A DNA stretch of 6,320 nucleotides from the NCBI GenBank assembly GCA_020200675.1, contig JAIVIG010000386.1:1-6320 (forward strand), read 5' to 3'. The notes beneath the pieces were generated by a model. The model did no database searches, had not been told where the DNA came from, and saw nothing but the letters and a program-made list of their open reading frames with translations. Positions 1-5,326 of this stretch are shown here, piece by piece (the stretch's first letter is position 1; each line of letters begins with the position of its first letter). Origin of the DNA: Actinomycetota bacterium (GTDB taxonomy: Bacteria; Actinomycetota; Rubrobacteria; Rubrobacterales; Rubrobacteraceae). A program made the position numbers and the translations under genes.

Positions 1-16
1 TCAACCGGCAGGAAGG

Positions 17-178
17 CTAAGGAAGGCCGGCATCGAAGCTCTCAAGGCCGCGTGTGGCTCCCGGTCTTCTACCTGTCCGACATTCGTATCGTCCCGTCGA
101 GACGGTGACCTCGCCGTCCAACATCTCGTTCCCGACTATGTGCCGGCCGCCGCGGAAGGTGCGTCCCTGGGTTTCCAT
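17..178 (-). CDS. Small unrecognised ORF (53 aa) overlapping the thiolase stop; possibly a gene remnant
   Basis: I do not recognise this ORF. Its ATG overlaps the thiolase stop in a TGATG arrangement, the usual sign of translational coupling to the upstream gene, and it ends at a TAG. There is no strong Shine-Dalgarno in front of this ATG. A second in-frame ATG at 122-124 would give a 35-residue product beginning MLDGEVTVSTG. That stretch faintly resembles the start of short-chain dehydrogenases (MLDGKVAVVTGAG), but the Gly-rich loop does not follow and the rest is Arg-rich with no domain pattern. It could be a decayed next gene of the operon, a real small protein, or chance. What is seen is the overlap and the open frame; everything else is inference. 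Confidence 0.25.
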   Translation of the reverse strand: METQGRTFRGGRHIVGNEMLDGEVTVSTGRYECRTGRRPGATRGLESFDAGLP

Positions 179-1335
179 CAGATGCGCTCGATGATCGTGG
201 CGGTGGACATGCCGTGGCCGATGCACATGACCTGGAGGCCGAGCTGGCCGTCCGTCGCTTCGAGGCCGGCGAGCATCTTGGCCATGAGGCCCGCGCCGGT
301 CGCGCCCAGAGGATGGCCGTGGGCGATGGCGCCGCCCCAGGGGTTGACCTTCTGCATGTCCGGCTCCAGCTCGTCGGCCCAGGAGAGGACCACCGTGGCG
401 AAGGCTTCGTTTACCTCGATCCAGTCGAGGTCGTCCATGCTCAGGCCCGCCTTTTTGAGCGCCAGGCGCGTGGCGGGGATGACCCCGGCCAGTTGCATGG
501 TCGGGTCGTCGCCCACCGCGACGCGGGCGCGGAACCTAGCGCGTGGGGCGAAGCCGTCGGCCTCGGCCCGCTCCCTCTCGCCGACGAGGACGGCCGCGGC
601 TCCGTCGGAGATCTGGCTGGAGTTGCCGGCGGTCACCACCCCGTCGCCCCCGGGCCTGAAGATGGTCTTCAAGGAGGCCATCTTCTCCGCGTCGACGACC
701 CCCCGGATGCCCTCGTCGCTGGTGAGCTCTATCGGGTTGCCCTCGGCGTCGAGACCGCCCGTGGGGAGTATCTCGGCGTTCTTGTTCTCGAGGGCGGCTT
801 CGCTGGCGCGGCGGTGGCTCTCGGCGGCGAGGGCGTCGACATCCCCGCGCGTTATGCTCCACTGCTCCGCGATCCGCTCCGCGCTCTCGCCCTGGTGGAC
901 GAGGTTCTGCTTCCCCAAAAGGTCCGGGTTCAGGGCCTCGTACCCCTCGCCGATGTCGCTGAACATCGGGGCGCGGGTCATGCTCTCCACGCCCGAGGCG
1001 ACGGCATAGCTTATATCGCCCGCGGCTATCGCCTGGGAGACGAAATGGATCGCCTGCTGGCTGGAGCCGCACATCCGGTTGAGGGTGACCGCCGGGACGG
1101 TAACGGGGAAGTCCGCGAGCATCACGCCGAGGCGCCCGACGTTCGCTCCTTGCTCGCCGGTCTGGGTGACGGTGCCGTTCACGACGTCTTCGATCTCCTC
1201 GGGATCCAACCCGGCTCGTCCGACGAGGCCCCTCAAAACGTGGGCCAACAGGGCGTCGGGACGCTCTTCGCGGAAGGCGCCGCCGCCGCGCGCGAAGGGG
1301 GTGCGGACGGCTTCGAGGATAACGGGTTCGTTCAT
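178..1335 (-). CDS. Acetyl-CoA acyltransferase / thiolase (degradative type), 385 aa
   Basis: Thiolase of the acetyl-CoA C-acyltransferase/acetyltransferase family, which cleaves a 3-oxoacyl-CoA with CoA to acetyl-CoA plus a shortened acyl-CoA; expected to be cytoplasmic. The nucleophile motif NRMCGSSQQAI places the acyl-accepting Cys at residue 89. NEAFA is at 309-313, GGAIAHGHPLGATGA gives the catalytic His341, and CIGHG gives the acid/base Cys371. All three catalytic residues are therefore present, and the length is normal for the family (about 390). I start at the ATG at 1335 because the product then begins NEPVILEAVRTPF, the usual family N-terminus, and AGGAG lies 7 nt upstream; an ATG at 1392 would add 19 basic, unconserved residues. 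It lies 117 nt downstream of the RraA gene on the same strand. Fatty-acid beta-oxidation or the lower part of another acyl-CoA pathway are both possible; chain-length specificity cannot be read. Confidence 0.93.
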   Translation of the reverse strand: MNEPVILEAVRTPFARGGGAFREERPDALLAHVLRGLVGRAGLDPEEIEDVVNGTVTQTGEQGANVGRLGVMLADFPVTVPAVTLNRMCGSSQQAIHFVSQAIAAGDISYAVASGVESMTRAPMFSDIGEGYEALNPDLLGKQNLVHQGESAERIAEQWSITRGDVDALAAESHRRASEAALENKNAEILPTGGLDAEGNPIELTSDEGIRGVVDAEKMASLKTIFRPGGDGVVTAGNSSQISDGAAAVLVGERERAEADGFAPRARFRARVAVGDDPTMQLAGVIPATRLALKKAGLSMDDLDWIEVNEAFATVVLSWADELEPDMQKVNPWGGAIAHGHPLGATGAGLMAKMLAGLEATDGQLGLQVMCIGHGMSTATIIERI

Positions 1336-1342
1336 TGCTGAT

Positions 1343-1347
1343 CTCCT
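1343..1347 (-). promoter_or_regulatory. Ribosome binding site of the thiolase
   Basis: AGGAG on the minus strand, 7 nt before the ATG at 1335. It decides the start against the upstream in-frame ATG at 1392. Confidence 0.75.
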
Positions 1348-1409
1348 GATAAAGGACTGCCTGCGATGGTTGGCGCGGTTCGGAGGCCTCATAGCCTTGT
1401 AGCTCCGCC

Positions 1410-1439
1410 ATCATACTCCACCTGGAAGGCGCTTTTCAG
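1410..1439 (-). promoter_or_regulatory. Candidate internal promoter for the thiolase
   Basis: In the 117-nt gap between the RraA gene and the thiolase, the minus strand carries CTGAAA (1439-1434), an 18-nt spacer and TATGAT (1415-1410). These match the sigma-70-type -35 and -10 consensus at 4/6 and 5/6 positions. Transcription would begin near 1403 and leave a leader of roughly 67 nt. No clear terminator hairpin with a T-run is present in the gap, so read-through from the upstream genes is also likely. This is a consensus match by eye only. Confidence 0.35.
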
Positions 1440-1452
1440 CCGGCCGGGCGTG

Positions 1453-1935
1453 TTAAGCCAACAGGTCCCGGTCCGCGACGATGATCCCGTCCGGATCGGC
1501 GTAGAGGTAACACCCGGGGGCGAACGTGAGCCCGGCGAAACGCACCGGCACGTCGCGTTCCCCAACCCCTCTCTTGGCGCTCTTTTTCGGGACGGCATGA
1601 CGAGCTTTGACCCCGACGGGGATGCGCGAGATCTCGTCAGAATCACGAATGCAACCGTCGACGACTATCCCCGCCCAGCCGTTCTCGTAGGCGAGCCGCG
1701 CGAGCCGGTCCCCCACCAGGGCGCACCGCGTAGATCCACCGCCGTCCACGACCAGCACCCGTCCCTGCCCGTCCGTCTCCAAAGCCTCACGGACGAGCAC
1801 GTTGTCCTCGAATACCTTCACGGTAGCCAGACTCCCGTAGAAAGACTTGGTCCCGCCGTAGTCGCGAAGCAGCGGCTCGGCTACACCCACCGATTGCTCG
1901 AACTCGTCGCAAAGATCCGCCGTTTTGAAGTCCAT
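1453..1935 (-). CDS. RraA-family protein; probable HMG-aldolase / oxaloacetate-decarboxylase-like enzyme, 160 aa
   Basis: Full-length RraA-family protein (E. coli RraA, about 161 aa, is recalled as very similar in layout). The N-terminus DFKTADLCDEF, the phosphate-loop-like VLVVDGGGSTR at 61-70, LARLAYENGWAGIV at 78-91 and LYADPDGIIV at 144-153 are family hallmarks. Family members either bind and inhibit RNase E or act as divalent-metal pyruvate aldolases on 4-hydroxy-4-methyl-2-oxoglutarate, with oxaloacetate decarboxylase activity. Here Arg97-Asp98-x-x-Glu101 is intact, as in the enzymatic members and unlike E. coli RraA (Arg-Gln at that place, from memory), and Gly75-Asp76 lies about 21 residues before Arg97. 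An enzyme is therefore more likely than an RNase E regulator. The ATG at 1935 is preferred: GAGGGAAGG precedes it and the N-terminus aligns. An ATG at 1956 overlaps the hydrolase stop (ATGA) and would add seven residues. It forms a tight pair with the upstream hydrolase. Confidence 0.88.
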   Translation of the reverse strand: MDFKTADLCDEFEQSVGVAEPLLRDYGGTKSFYGSLATVKVFEDNVLVREALETDGQGRVLVVDGGGSTRCALVGDRLARLAYENGWAGIVVDGCIRDSDEISRIPVGVKARHAVPKKSAKRGVGERDVPVRFAGLTFAPGCYLYADPDGIIVADRDLLA

Positions 1936-1952
1936 CGGTTCGGCCTTCCCTC

Positions 1953-3701
1953 TCATCCGTCGACCACGGTAAGGGTAACGCTGCTCGGGCGGTCGGGATC
2001 GTGGAATATATGCTGGCGCGCCACCTCGGAGCGGGACGAGTCTTTGGTGTCCTCGCCGGTGTTCAGGTTGCGGTCCCAACGGGGGAAGGAGCTCGAGGTT
2101 ATCTCCACCCGGAGGCGATGGCCAGCTTCGAAAGTGATACCGGTCGCCCACAGGTCTATCACGTACTCGTACACCTCGCCGGGCACTATCGGCGACGGCT
2201 CGACGGGCTCTATTACGCCGGGGGCCGGGTAGCTCTCGCGGGCGCTGGCCCGGATTATTCCGTCGGTCACCCCGATGGCCCGCCCATCCGGATACACGTC
2301 CACGAGCCGCGCCACGAAGTCCGTGTCCGGCGCCGAAGACGCCGCGTACAGGGTAGCGTACACGGTCCCGATCGCCGTGTAGTCCTCCGCCAGCTCCTCG
2401 CTCGTGTAAACGAGCACGTCGGGCCGATCTTCGATGGGGCGCTGGTCTCTCGCCCCCGCCCGGTAGACGTCGGGCATGAGGATCGCCCCGCCGACCGTCG
2501 GCACGGGGTCTTTGGGATCGTATTCGTACTCGTCGGGGGCACCGCCGTTGGGTGTCTCGCGCGAGAGGACGCCGCCCGCGTGCAGGTACCACCTCTCCTC
2601 GCGCGAACCGGGGACGGGCCACTCCTCGTAGCCGCGCCAGCGGTTCTCGCCCATCACGAAGACCTCGACGGGGGGCTCGCCGGCTAAAGAGCCCTCGTCG
2701 CCCTTGAGCGTCGCGTCGAACCAGCGGAGGTGGAAGTCGGTCATGTCGCCCCTGTAGTTCAGGAACTGGCCGGAGGAGGCGAGGCCGAAGTCGAGGTCAC
2801 CGACCGTGCTGGGAAACTCGGTGCCGTGGGTCCAGGGGCCCACGAGGAGCCGCGGGGGCATGGACCCTCTTTCGGCCGCGACCTTTTTCATGGCCTCGTA
2901 CTGGCTCAAGGTCTCGCCGAGGAAGACGTCGTACCAGCAGCCGATGTGGAAGGTCGGAACCTCGACGTTCTCGTAGCGGCCGTCTATGTTCAGGTGTTGC
3001 CACACGTCGCTGGAGATACCGTGCTCCAGCTTATCGAACATGTGTGGCACGACCCCGGCGGGGTCCGGCAGATCCTTTAGCGGCAAGATTCCGTACTCCC
3101 CGGCGAGGTTGTCTATAGCGTTCACCTGAGCGAACAACAACTCCTGTAGCTTCTCCGGGTCGTCGCGGTACTTCCTAAAAAGGGAGTCCAGGGCGAGTAC
3201 CCCCACGAACCAATATAGGATCGAACCAAGCTCACGCACCCCACCGCGAATCGCCGTACCGTTCAAGTGGTTTCCCCAGGTGATCCCCGGCGTCAGGCTT
3301 TTCAAGGAGGGCGGTTGCGTGACGGCGGCCTGCCATTGTGTCATCCCGAAGTACGACGCCCCGTACATACCGACGGCGCCGTTCGAGCCGGGCAAACGCG
3401 CCGCCCATTCCACGGTGTCGTAGCCGTCCTCGAACTCGTACGCAAACGGGTTCCACTTGCCCTCGGAGGCGAAGCGCCCCCTTACGTCCTGGATCACGAT
3501 CACGTAGCCGTGCTGTGCAGCCTTTATGGCGTTCATGTAGCCCGTGGCGATCGCCAGATCTTTACCGTATGGCTGCCGCGTCAGGAGGACCGGGTACTCT
3601 TCGCTCCCAGAGGGCCGGTAGACATCGGCCATTAGCGTCGTTCCGTCGCGCATCTCGGCGGGGACGTCTTTCTGAACTACGATCTCTCTTGCCAGGGTCA
3701 T
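1953..3701 (-). CDS. CocE/NonD family (S15-like) alpha/beta-hydrolase, 582 aa
   Basis: Serine hydrolase of the X-Pro dipeptidyl-peptidase/cocaine-esterase group, which hydrolyses esters or amides; the actual substrate is unknown. The N-terminus REIVVQKDVPAEMRDGTTLMADVYRP is typical of the family. The nucleophile elbow GASYFG places Ser116, GCWYD gives Asp258 and PWTHG gives His292, matching the cocaine esterase triad (Ser117/Asp259/His287, from memory). Tyr45 in QPYGK fits the oxyanion tyrosine. Rough layout: alpha/beta core 1-145 and 240-335, helical cap 145-240, C-terminal jelly-roll (X-Pro dipeptidyl-peptidase C-terminal type) 345-582. No signal peptide or membrane helix is visible, so the protein is probably cytoplasmic. 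Length is normal for the family. The start ATG has AAGGAAG just upstream. Its stop overlaps an alternative rraA start by 4 nt, so the two genes are very probably co-transcribed. The leader holds a dyad at 3747-3770 that may regulate it. Confidence 0.93.
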   Translation of the reverse strand: MTLAREIVVQKDVPAEMRDGTTLMADVYRPSGSEEYPVLLTRQPYGKDLAIATGYMNAIKAAQHGYVIVIQDVRGRFASEGKWNPFAYEFEDGYDTVEWAARLPGSNGAVGMYGASYFGMTQWQAAVTQPPSLKSLTPGITWGNHLNGTAIRGGVRELGSILYWFVGVLALDSLFRKYRDDPEKLQELLFAQVNAIDNLAGEYGILPLKDLPDPAGVVPHMFDKLEHGISSDVWQHLNIDGRYENVEVPTFHIGCWYDVFLGETLSQYEAMKKVAAERGSMPPRLLVGPWTHGTEFPSTVGDLDFGLASSGQFLNYRGDMTDFHLRWFDATLKGDEGSLAGEPPVEVFVMGENRWRGYEEWPVPGSREERWYLHAGGVLSRETPNGGAPDEYEYDPKDPVPTVGGAILMPDVYRAGARDQRPIEDRPDVLVYTSEELAEDYTAIGTVYATLYAASSAPDTDFVARLVDVYPDGRAIGVTDGIIRASARESYPAPGVIEPVEPSPIVPGEVYEYVIDLWATGITFEAGHRLRVEITSSSFPRWDRNLNTGEDTKDSSRSEVARQHIFHDPDRPSSVTLTVVDG

Positions 3702-3705
3702 CTAC

Positions 3706-3711
3706 TTCCTT
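3706..3711 (-). promoter_or_regulatory. Ribosome binding site of the hydrolase
   Basis: AAGGAA on the minus strand a few bases before the ATG at 3701. It supports the chosen start. Confidence 0.6.
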
Positions 3712-3724
3712 ACTTTCTTCGACG

Positions 3725-3736
3725 TTAGTTTTAGTT
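3725..3736. repeat. Tandem hexamer TTAGTT x2 in the hydrolase leader
   Basis: Two perfect, adjacent copies of TTAGTT (AACTAA on the minus strand) in an AT-rich patch of otherwise GC-rich DNA, between the dyad at 3747-3770 and the hydrolase ribosome site. Two copies can arise by chance; a half-site for a regulator is possible. Confidence 0.4.
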
Positions 3737-3746
3737 CTACCGTATT

Positions 3747-3770
3747 CCAGAGCTCCGCCCGGAACTCTGG
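3747..3770. promoter_or_regulatory. Dyad / stem-loop in the hydrolase 5' leader (candidate operator or mRNA hairpin)
   Basis: CCAGAG and CTCTGG form the outer arms, then one C/A mismatch, then TCC pairing with GGA around a GCCC loop: nine base pairs in 24 nt. It starts 46 nt upstream of the hydrolase ATG and lies about 20 nt downstream of the start expected from the promoter candidate at 3798-3826. No T-run follows on either strand, so a simple intrinsic terminator is unlikely. A repressor operator or a leader hairpin fits better. A short CGATGGATCG dyad abuts it at 3771-3780. Confidence 0.45.
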
Positions 3771-3797
3771 CGATGGATCGGGCATTCTCCTCGACCT

Positions 3798-3826
3798 ACT
3801 CTAGGGGCGTCCTATCCCAAATGCAA
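3798..3826 (-). promoter_or_regulatory. Candidate promoter of the hydrolase-RraA unit
   Basis: On the minus strand TTGCAT (3826-3821), a 17-nt spacer and TAGAGT (3803-3798). The -35 matches consensus at 3/6 and the -10 at 4/6 positions, with ideal spacing. Transcription would start near 3791, about 90 nt before the hydrolase ATG. The segment 3702-3945 between the hydrolase and the FAD-gene relic is otherwise non-coding. Confidence 0.35.
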
Positions 3827-3866
3827 TCCCGTATAAAGAACCACCAGACCGCGAGTAGCGCCGGAG

Positions 3867-3886
3867 CGCGGTCGGAGCCGACCGCG
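3867..3886. repeat. Perfect 9-bp inverted repeat behind the FAD-gene relic
   Basis: CGCGGTCGG and CCGACCGCG are separated by two bases (AG). It sits about 60 nt after the stop of the minus-strand FAD-oxidoreductase relic and upstream of the hydrolase promoter candidate. As RNA it would make a very stable hairpin, but only a weak T-rich stretch (TTCTTTAT) appears, about 26 nt further on in the minus direction, so terminator function is uncertain. The sequence GACCGCGAG of its right flank recurs at 3847-3855. An operator is the alternative. Confidence 0.5.
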
Positions 3887-3945
3887 AGAGTGCTTTCTGC
3901 AGAGCGGTGCGAAGACTACGACGAGACCCTACCGGCCGGCACTCG

Positions 3946-4846
3946 CTACCGTCTCGTCCAGCCCTCTTCCTGGGCGTCGAAGGTCAGCAGGATTACCTCC
4001 CCGGACCTGGAGACGGTGCCCTGGACGGCGGGGTCGGTCGAGAGATCTCGCGTGGCGAGGAGCGCCTCCGCGAGCTCCGTCATGGGAACAAGCTTGCGTT
4101 GCGCCGAGGTCGGGGTCGGTCGAGAAGGCGCCATCGGGAAGAACCTCTCCCCCCACGCGCGGTAGCTCTCGGCGCTGGGCAGGACCCGTCCGCGGTGGGA
4201 CTCGAACGTCTCCCGCAGAACTTCTTCTACGACCGGGGCCCGCTCTGCGGGGTAGGCTCCGAAGAGTAGGTAGCCGTCCCCGAGGCCCCTCGCGCGGACC
4301 ATGCCGGGGTCCAGGAAGGCCAGATGCCACAGCGGCACACCCGCATCGTGGAGGCTCGCGGCGGCTCCCACCAGGTCCTCCGGCTCGTCGAATGCGGCGG
4401 CGAAGGGCACGTCCGTGTTCGCCCGCCGGGGCGAGCCAGCCGCCGACGGTGGACCTGGGGGCGCTGGTGGGGTAGACGGCCAGGCCCCATCCGTGGGTGC
4501 TCAGGTTGTTCTCCAGCTCCAGCCACGGCGCCCCCGGCTCCGCCCTCACCCAGAGCTCTTCCCCGCCCCGGATGCGCACGTCGCGCATCAGGTCGAAGCG
4601 GACCAGGACGCCCTTCCCCGACGCGCCGGGGGCATCGAAGGCCGTCCCGGCACCCAGCGCGGCCAGTGGTAAGGAGTAACGCCCGGCCACCTCCGCAAGG
4701 AGCTCGACCTCGCGGACGTTCACCGGCGAGACGACGGCCAGCGCCTCGCCGCGAGTCCCTTCTTCTCCGAACGGACCCCGTGTCATCCGATCTCCGAAGA
4801 TCCCCTCGATGGCCTCTAAAGCTTCGCCGTGAAGAGCATCGTTCAT
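3946..4846 (-). pseudogene. FAD-binding oxidoreductase (GlcD/FAD_binding_4-like), internally deleted and frame-shifted
   Basis: Two pieces of one gene in different frames. The left piece starts at the ATG at 4846 (AGGA 7 nt upstream; an ATG at 4864 would add six residues) and reads about 139 residues to 4430. It shows the first half of an FAD_binding_4 domain: LAVVSPVNVREVELLAEVAGR, the FAD-contacting GAGT at about 66-69, and SAPRSTVGGWLA at its end. From there it runs into Arg/Pro-rich nonsense. The right piece resumes in another frame at about 4428 (RRANTDVPFAAAFDEPEDL) and reads about 160 residues to a TAG at 3946, matching the glycolate-oxidase-type C-terminal half including RAWGERFFP. 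Together they make about 300 residues where relatives have about 370-420. The missing part is the second half of the FAD domain, so a single-base error cannot explain it. No functional flavoprotein is expected. The original substrate, a hydroxy acid perhaps, is unknown. Confidence 0.8.
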
Positions 4847-4884
4847 TGCCTGTTCCTCTCTCATCTGACTTCCGACGACAGCTT

Positions 4885-4890
4885 ATTATC
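4885..4890 (-). promoter_or_regulatory. Candidate -10 element of the FAD-oxidoreductase relic
   Basis: GATAAT on the minus strand matches TATAAT at five of six positions. It would start transcription near 4878, about 32 nt before the ATG at 4846. No convincing -35 hexamer stands at the right distance, so confidence is low. Confidence 0.3.
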
Positions 4891-5096
4891 GGCCGGAAGT
4901 TTTTGCACGGCTCGACCGTTCCCCGCCCGAACGATCTACCCGTGCGCGGCTCTCCGAGTGCGGGTTTGGCTGATAGAGTCTCTGGCGTCGGAAAGGCAAC
5001 AGAGGCTTGTATGGTGTTTTCCGATCCTCGTACGGGCGTCTTGCGGTTGGCCTCTCGTATCGACCGGTGAGGGAACGAAAATTCGTACTGGTTCTG

Positions 5097-5102
5097 TATG
5101 AT
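5097..5102 (+). promoter_or_regulatory. Candidate -10 element for the usp relic and ZIP transporter
   Basis: TATGAT, about 57 nt before the usp relic's ATG. With a 17-nt spacer the -35 position reads AACGAA, which is poor; GGGAAC at 5071-5076 resembles the -35 of stress-type alternative sigma factors but the spacing to a matching -10 does not fit. Presented only as the best candidate for the rightward transcript. Confidence 0.28.
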
Positions 5103-5144
5103 TCGGGGCAAAGAAGGTAGAAAGCAAAAGTCTGCTCCAGGGAA

Positions 5145-5151
5145 AGGAAGG
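5145..5151 (+). promoter_or_regulatory. Intact ribosome binding site of the usp relic
   Basis: AGGAAGG, 7 nt before the ATG at 5159. It shows that the truncated ORF was a real gene start and may still be translated. Confidence 0.65.
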
Positions 5152-5158
5152 CCGCCAG

Positions 5159-5272
5159 ATGAGCACTTTTCTGTCCAAGATACTGCCGGCCACCGACGGC
5201 TCCGGAGACGCCGAGCTGGAGCTCCGCGCCGCGAAGGGGCCGGGACCGATCTGACCGCGTTCGGAGGGCTGA
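5159..5272 (+). pseudogene. Universal stress protein (UspA family) relic: N-terminal and C-terminal ends joined by an internal deletion
   Basis: The first codons read MSTFLSKILPATDGSGDAEL, the standard UspA opening with the ATP-site Asp in ATDGS at residues 11-15. After about 22 residues the frame passes directly into LRAAKGPGPI and a TGA at 5252-5254. That second part matches the last residues of the universal stress protein at the window's right edge (LHAAKGPVLVYPRSGV), where the relic's TGA stands at the Tyr position; the frame then continues PRSEG to a second TGA at 5270-5272, the original stop. Roughly 100 middle residues are missing compared with the usual 140-150. The junction lies at Leu-Arg-Ala-Ala, where N-terminal and C-terminal coding segments look alike, so deletion between short direct repeats is plausible. 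No ATP-binding fold can form from 31 residues. The relic precedes the ZIP gene by 54 nt. Confidence 0.75.
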
Positions 5273-5313
5273 GAACGCCAGATGACGACCCGAGCTATAG
5301 GGTAGGTGCTCGT

Positions 5314-5318
5314 GGAGG
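5314..5318 (+). promoter_or_regulatory. Ribosome binding site deciding the ZIP transporter start
   Basis: GGAGG, 8 nt before the GTG at 5327. The upstream in-frame GTGs at 5306 and 5312 have weaker, G-rich sites at less suitable distances. Confidence 0.55.
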
Positions 5319-5326
5319 TTTCCGGC

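Larger units (their letters stand above)
4865..5158. other. Divergent intergenic region between the FAD-gene relic and the usp relic
   Basis: A 294-nt segment between divergently oriented relics, with no coding sequence I can support. It holds the -10 candidate for the leftward gene (4885-4890), a possible TATGAT -10 for the rightward unit (5097-5102), a 7-bp inverted repeat ACTTCCG/CGGAAGT at 4868-4900 followed by five T on the plus strand, and a weaker pair TCGGAAA/TTTCCGA at 4988-5024. The long open frames that cross it are shadows. Confidence 0.5.

Noticed and set aside
214..1341. Long plus-strand open frames (375 and 289 codons) opposite the thiolase
   Set aside because: GC-rich shadow frames: no domain pattern, skewed composition, and complete overlap with a gene that has all catalytic motifs.
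1336..1392. 19-residue N-terminal extension of the thiolase from the ATG at 1392
   Set aside because: The extension is basic and unlike thiolase N-termini, and the ribosome site at 1343-1347 fits the start at 1335.
3832..3837. TATAAA on the plus strand as a promoter
   Set aside because: No -35 at the right distance and no plus-strand gene downstream before 5159.
4424..4440. Simple single-base sequencing error as the cause of the frame change in the FAD gene
   Set aside because: Restoring the frame would still leave the second half of the FAD domain missing, so a real or assembly-made deletion is needed.
4868..4904. ACTTCCG/CGGAAGT inverted repeat followed by TTTTT as a plus-strand terminator
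   Set aside because: No plus-strand gene ends before it, the loop is long (about 19 nt), and the site lies in the start region of the leftward gene.
4227..5111. 294-codon minus-strand frame over the start of the FAD-oxidoreductase relic
   Set aside because: Arg/Gly/Pro-rich shadow with no recognisable motifs; the conserved residues are in the other two frames.
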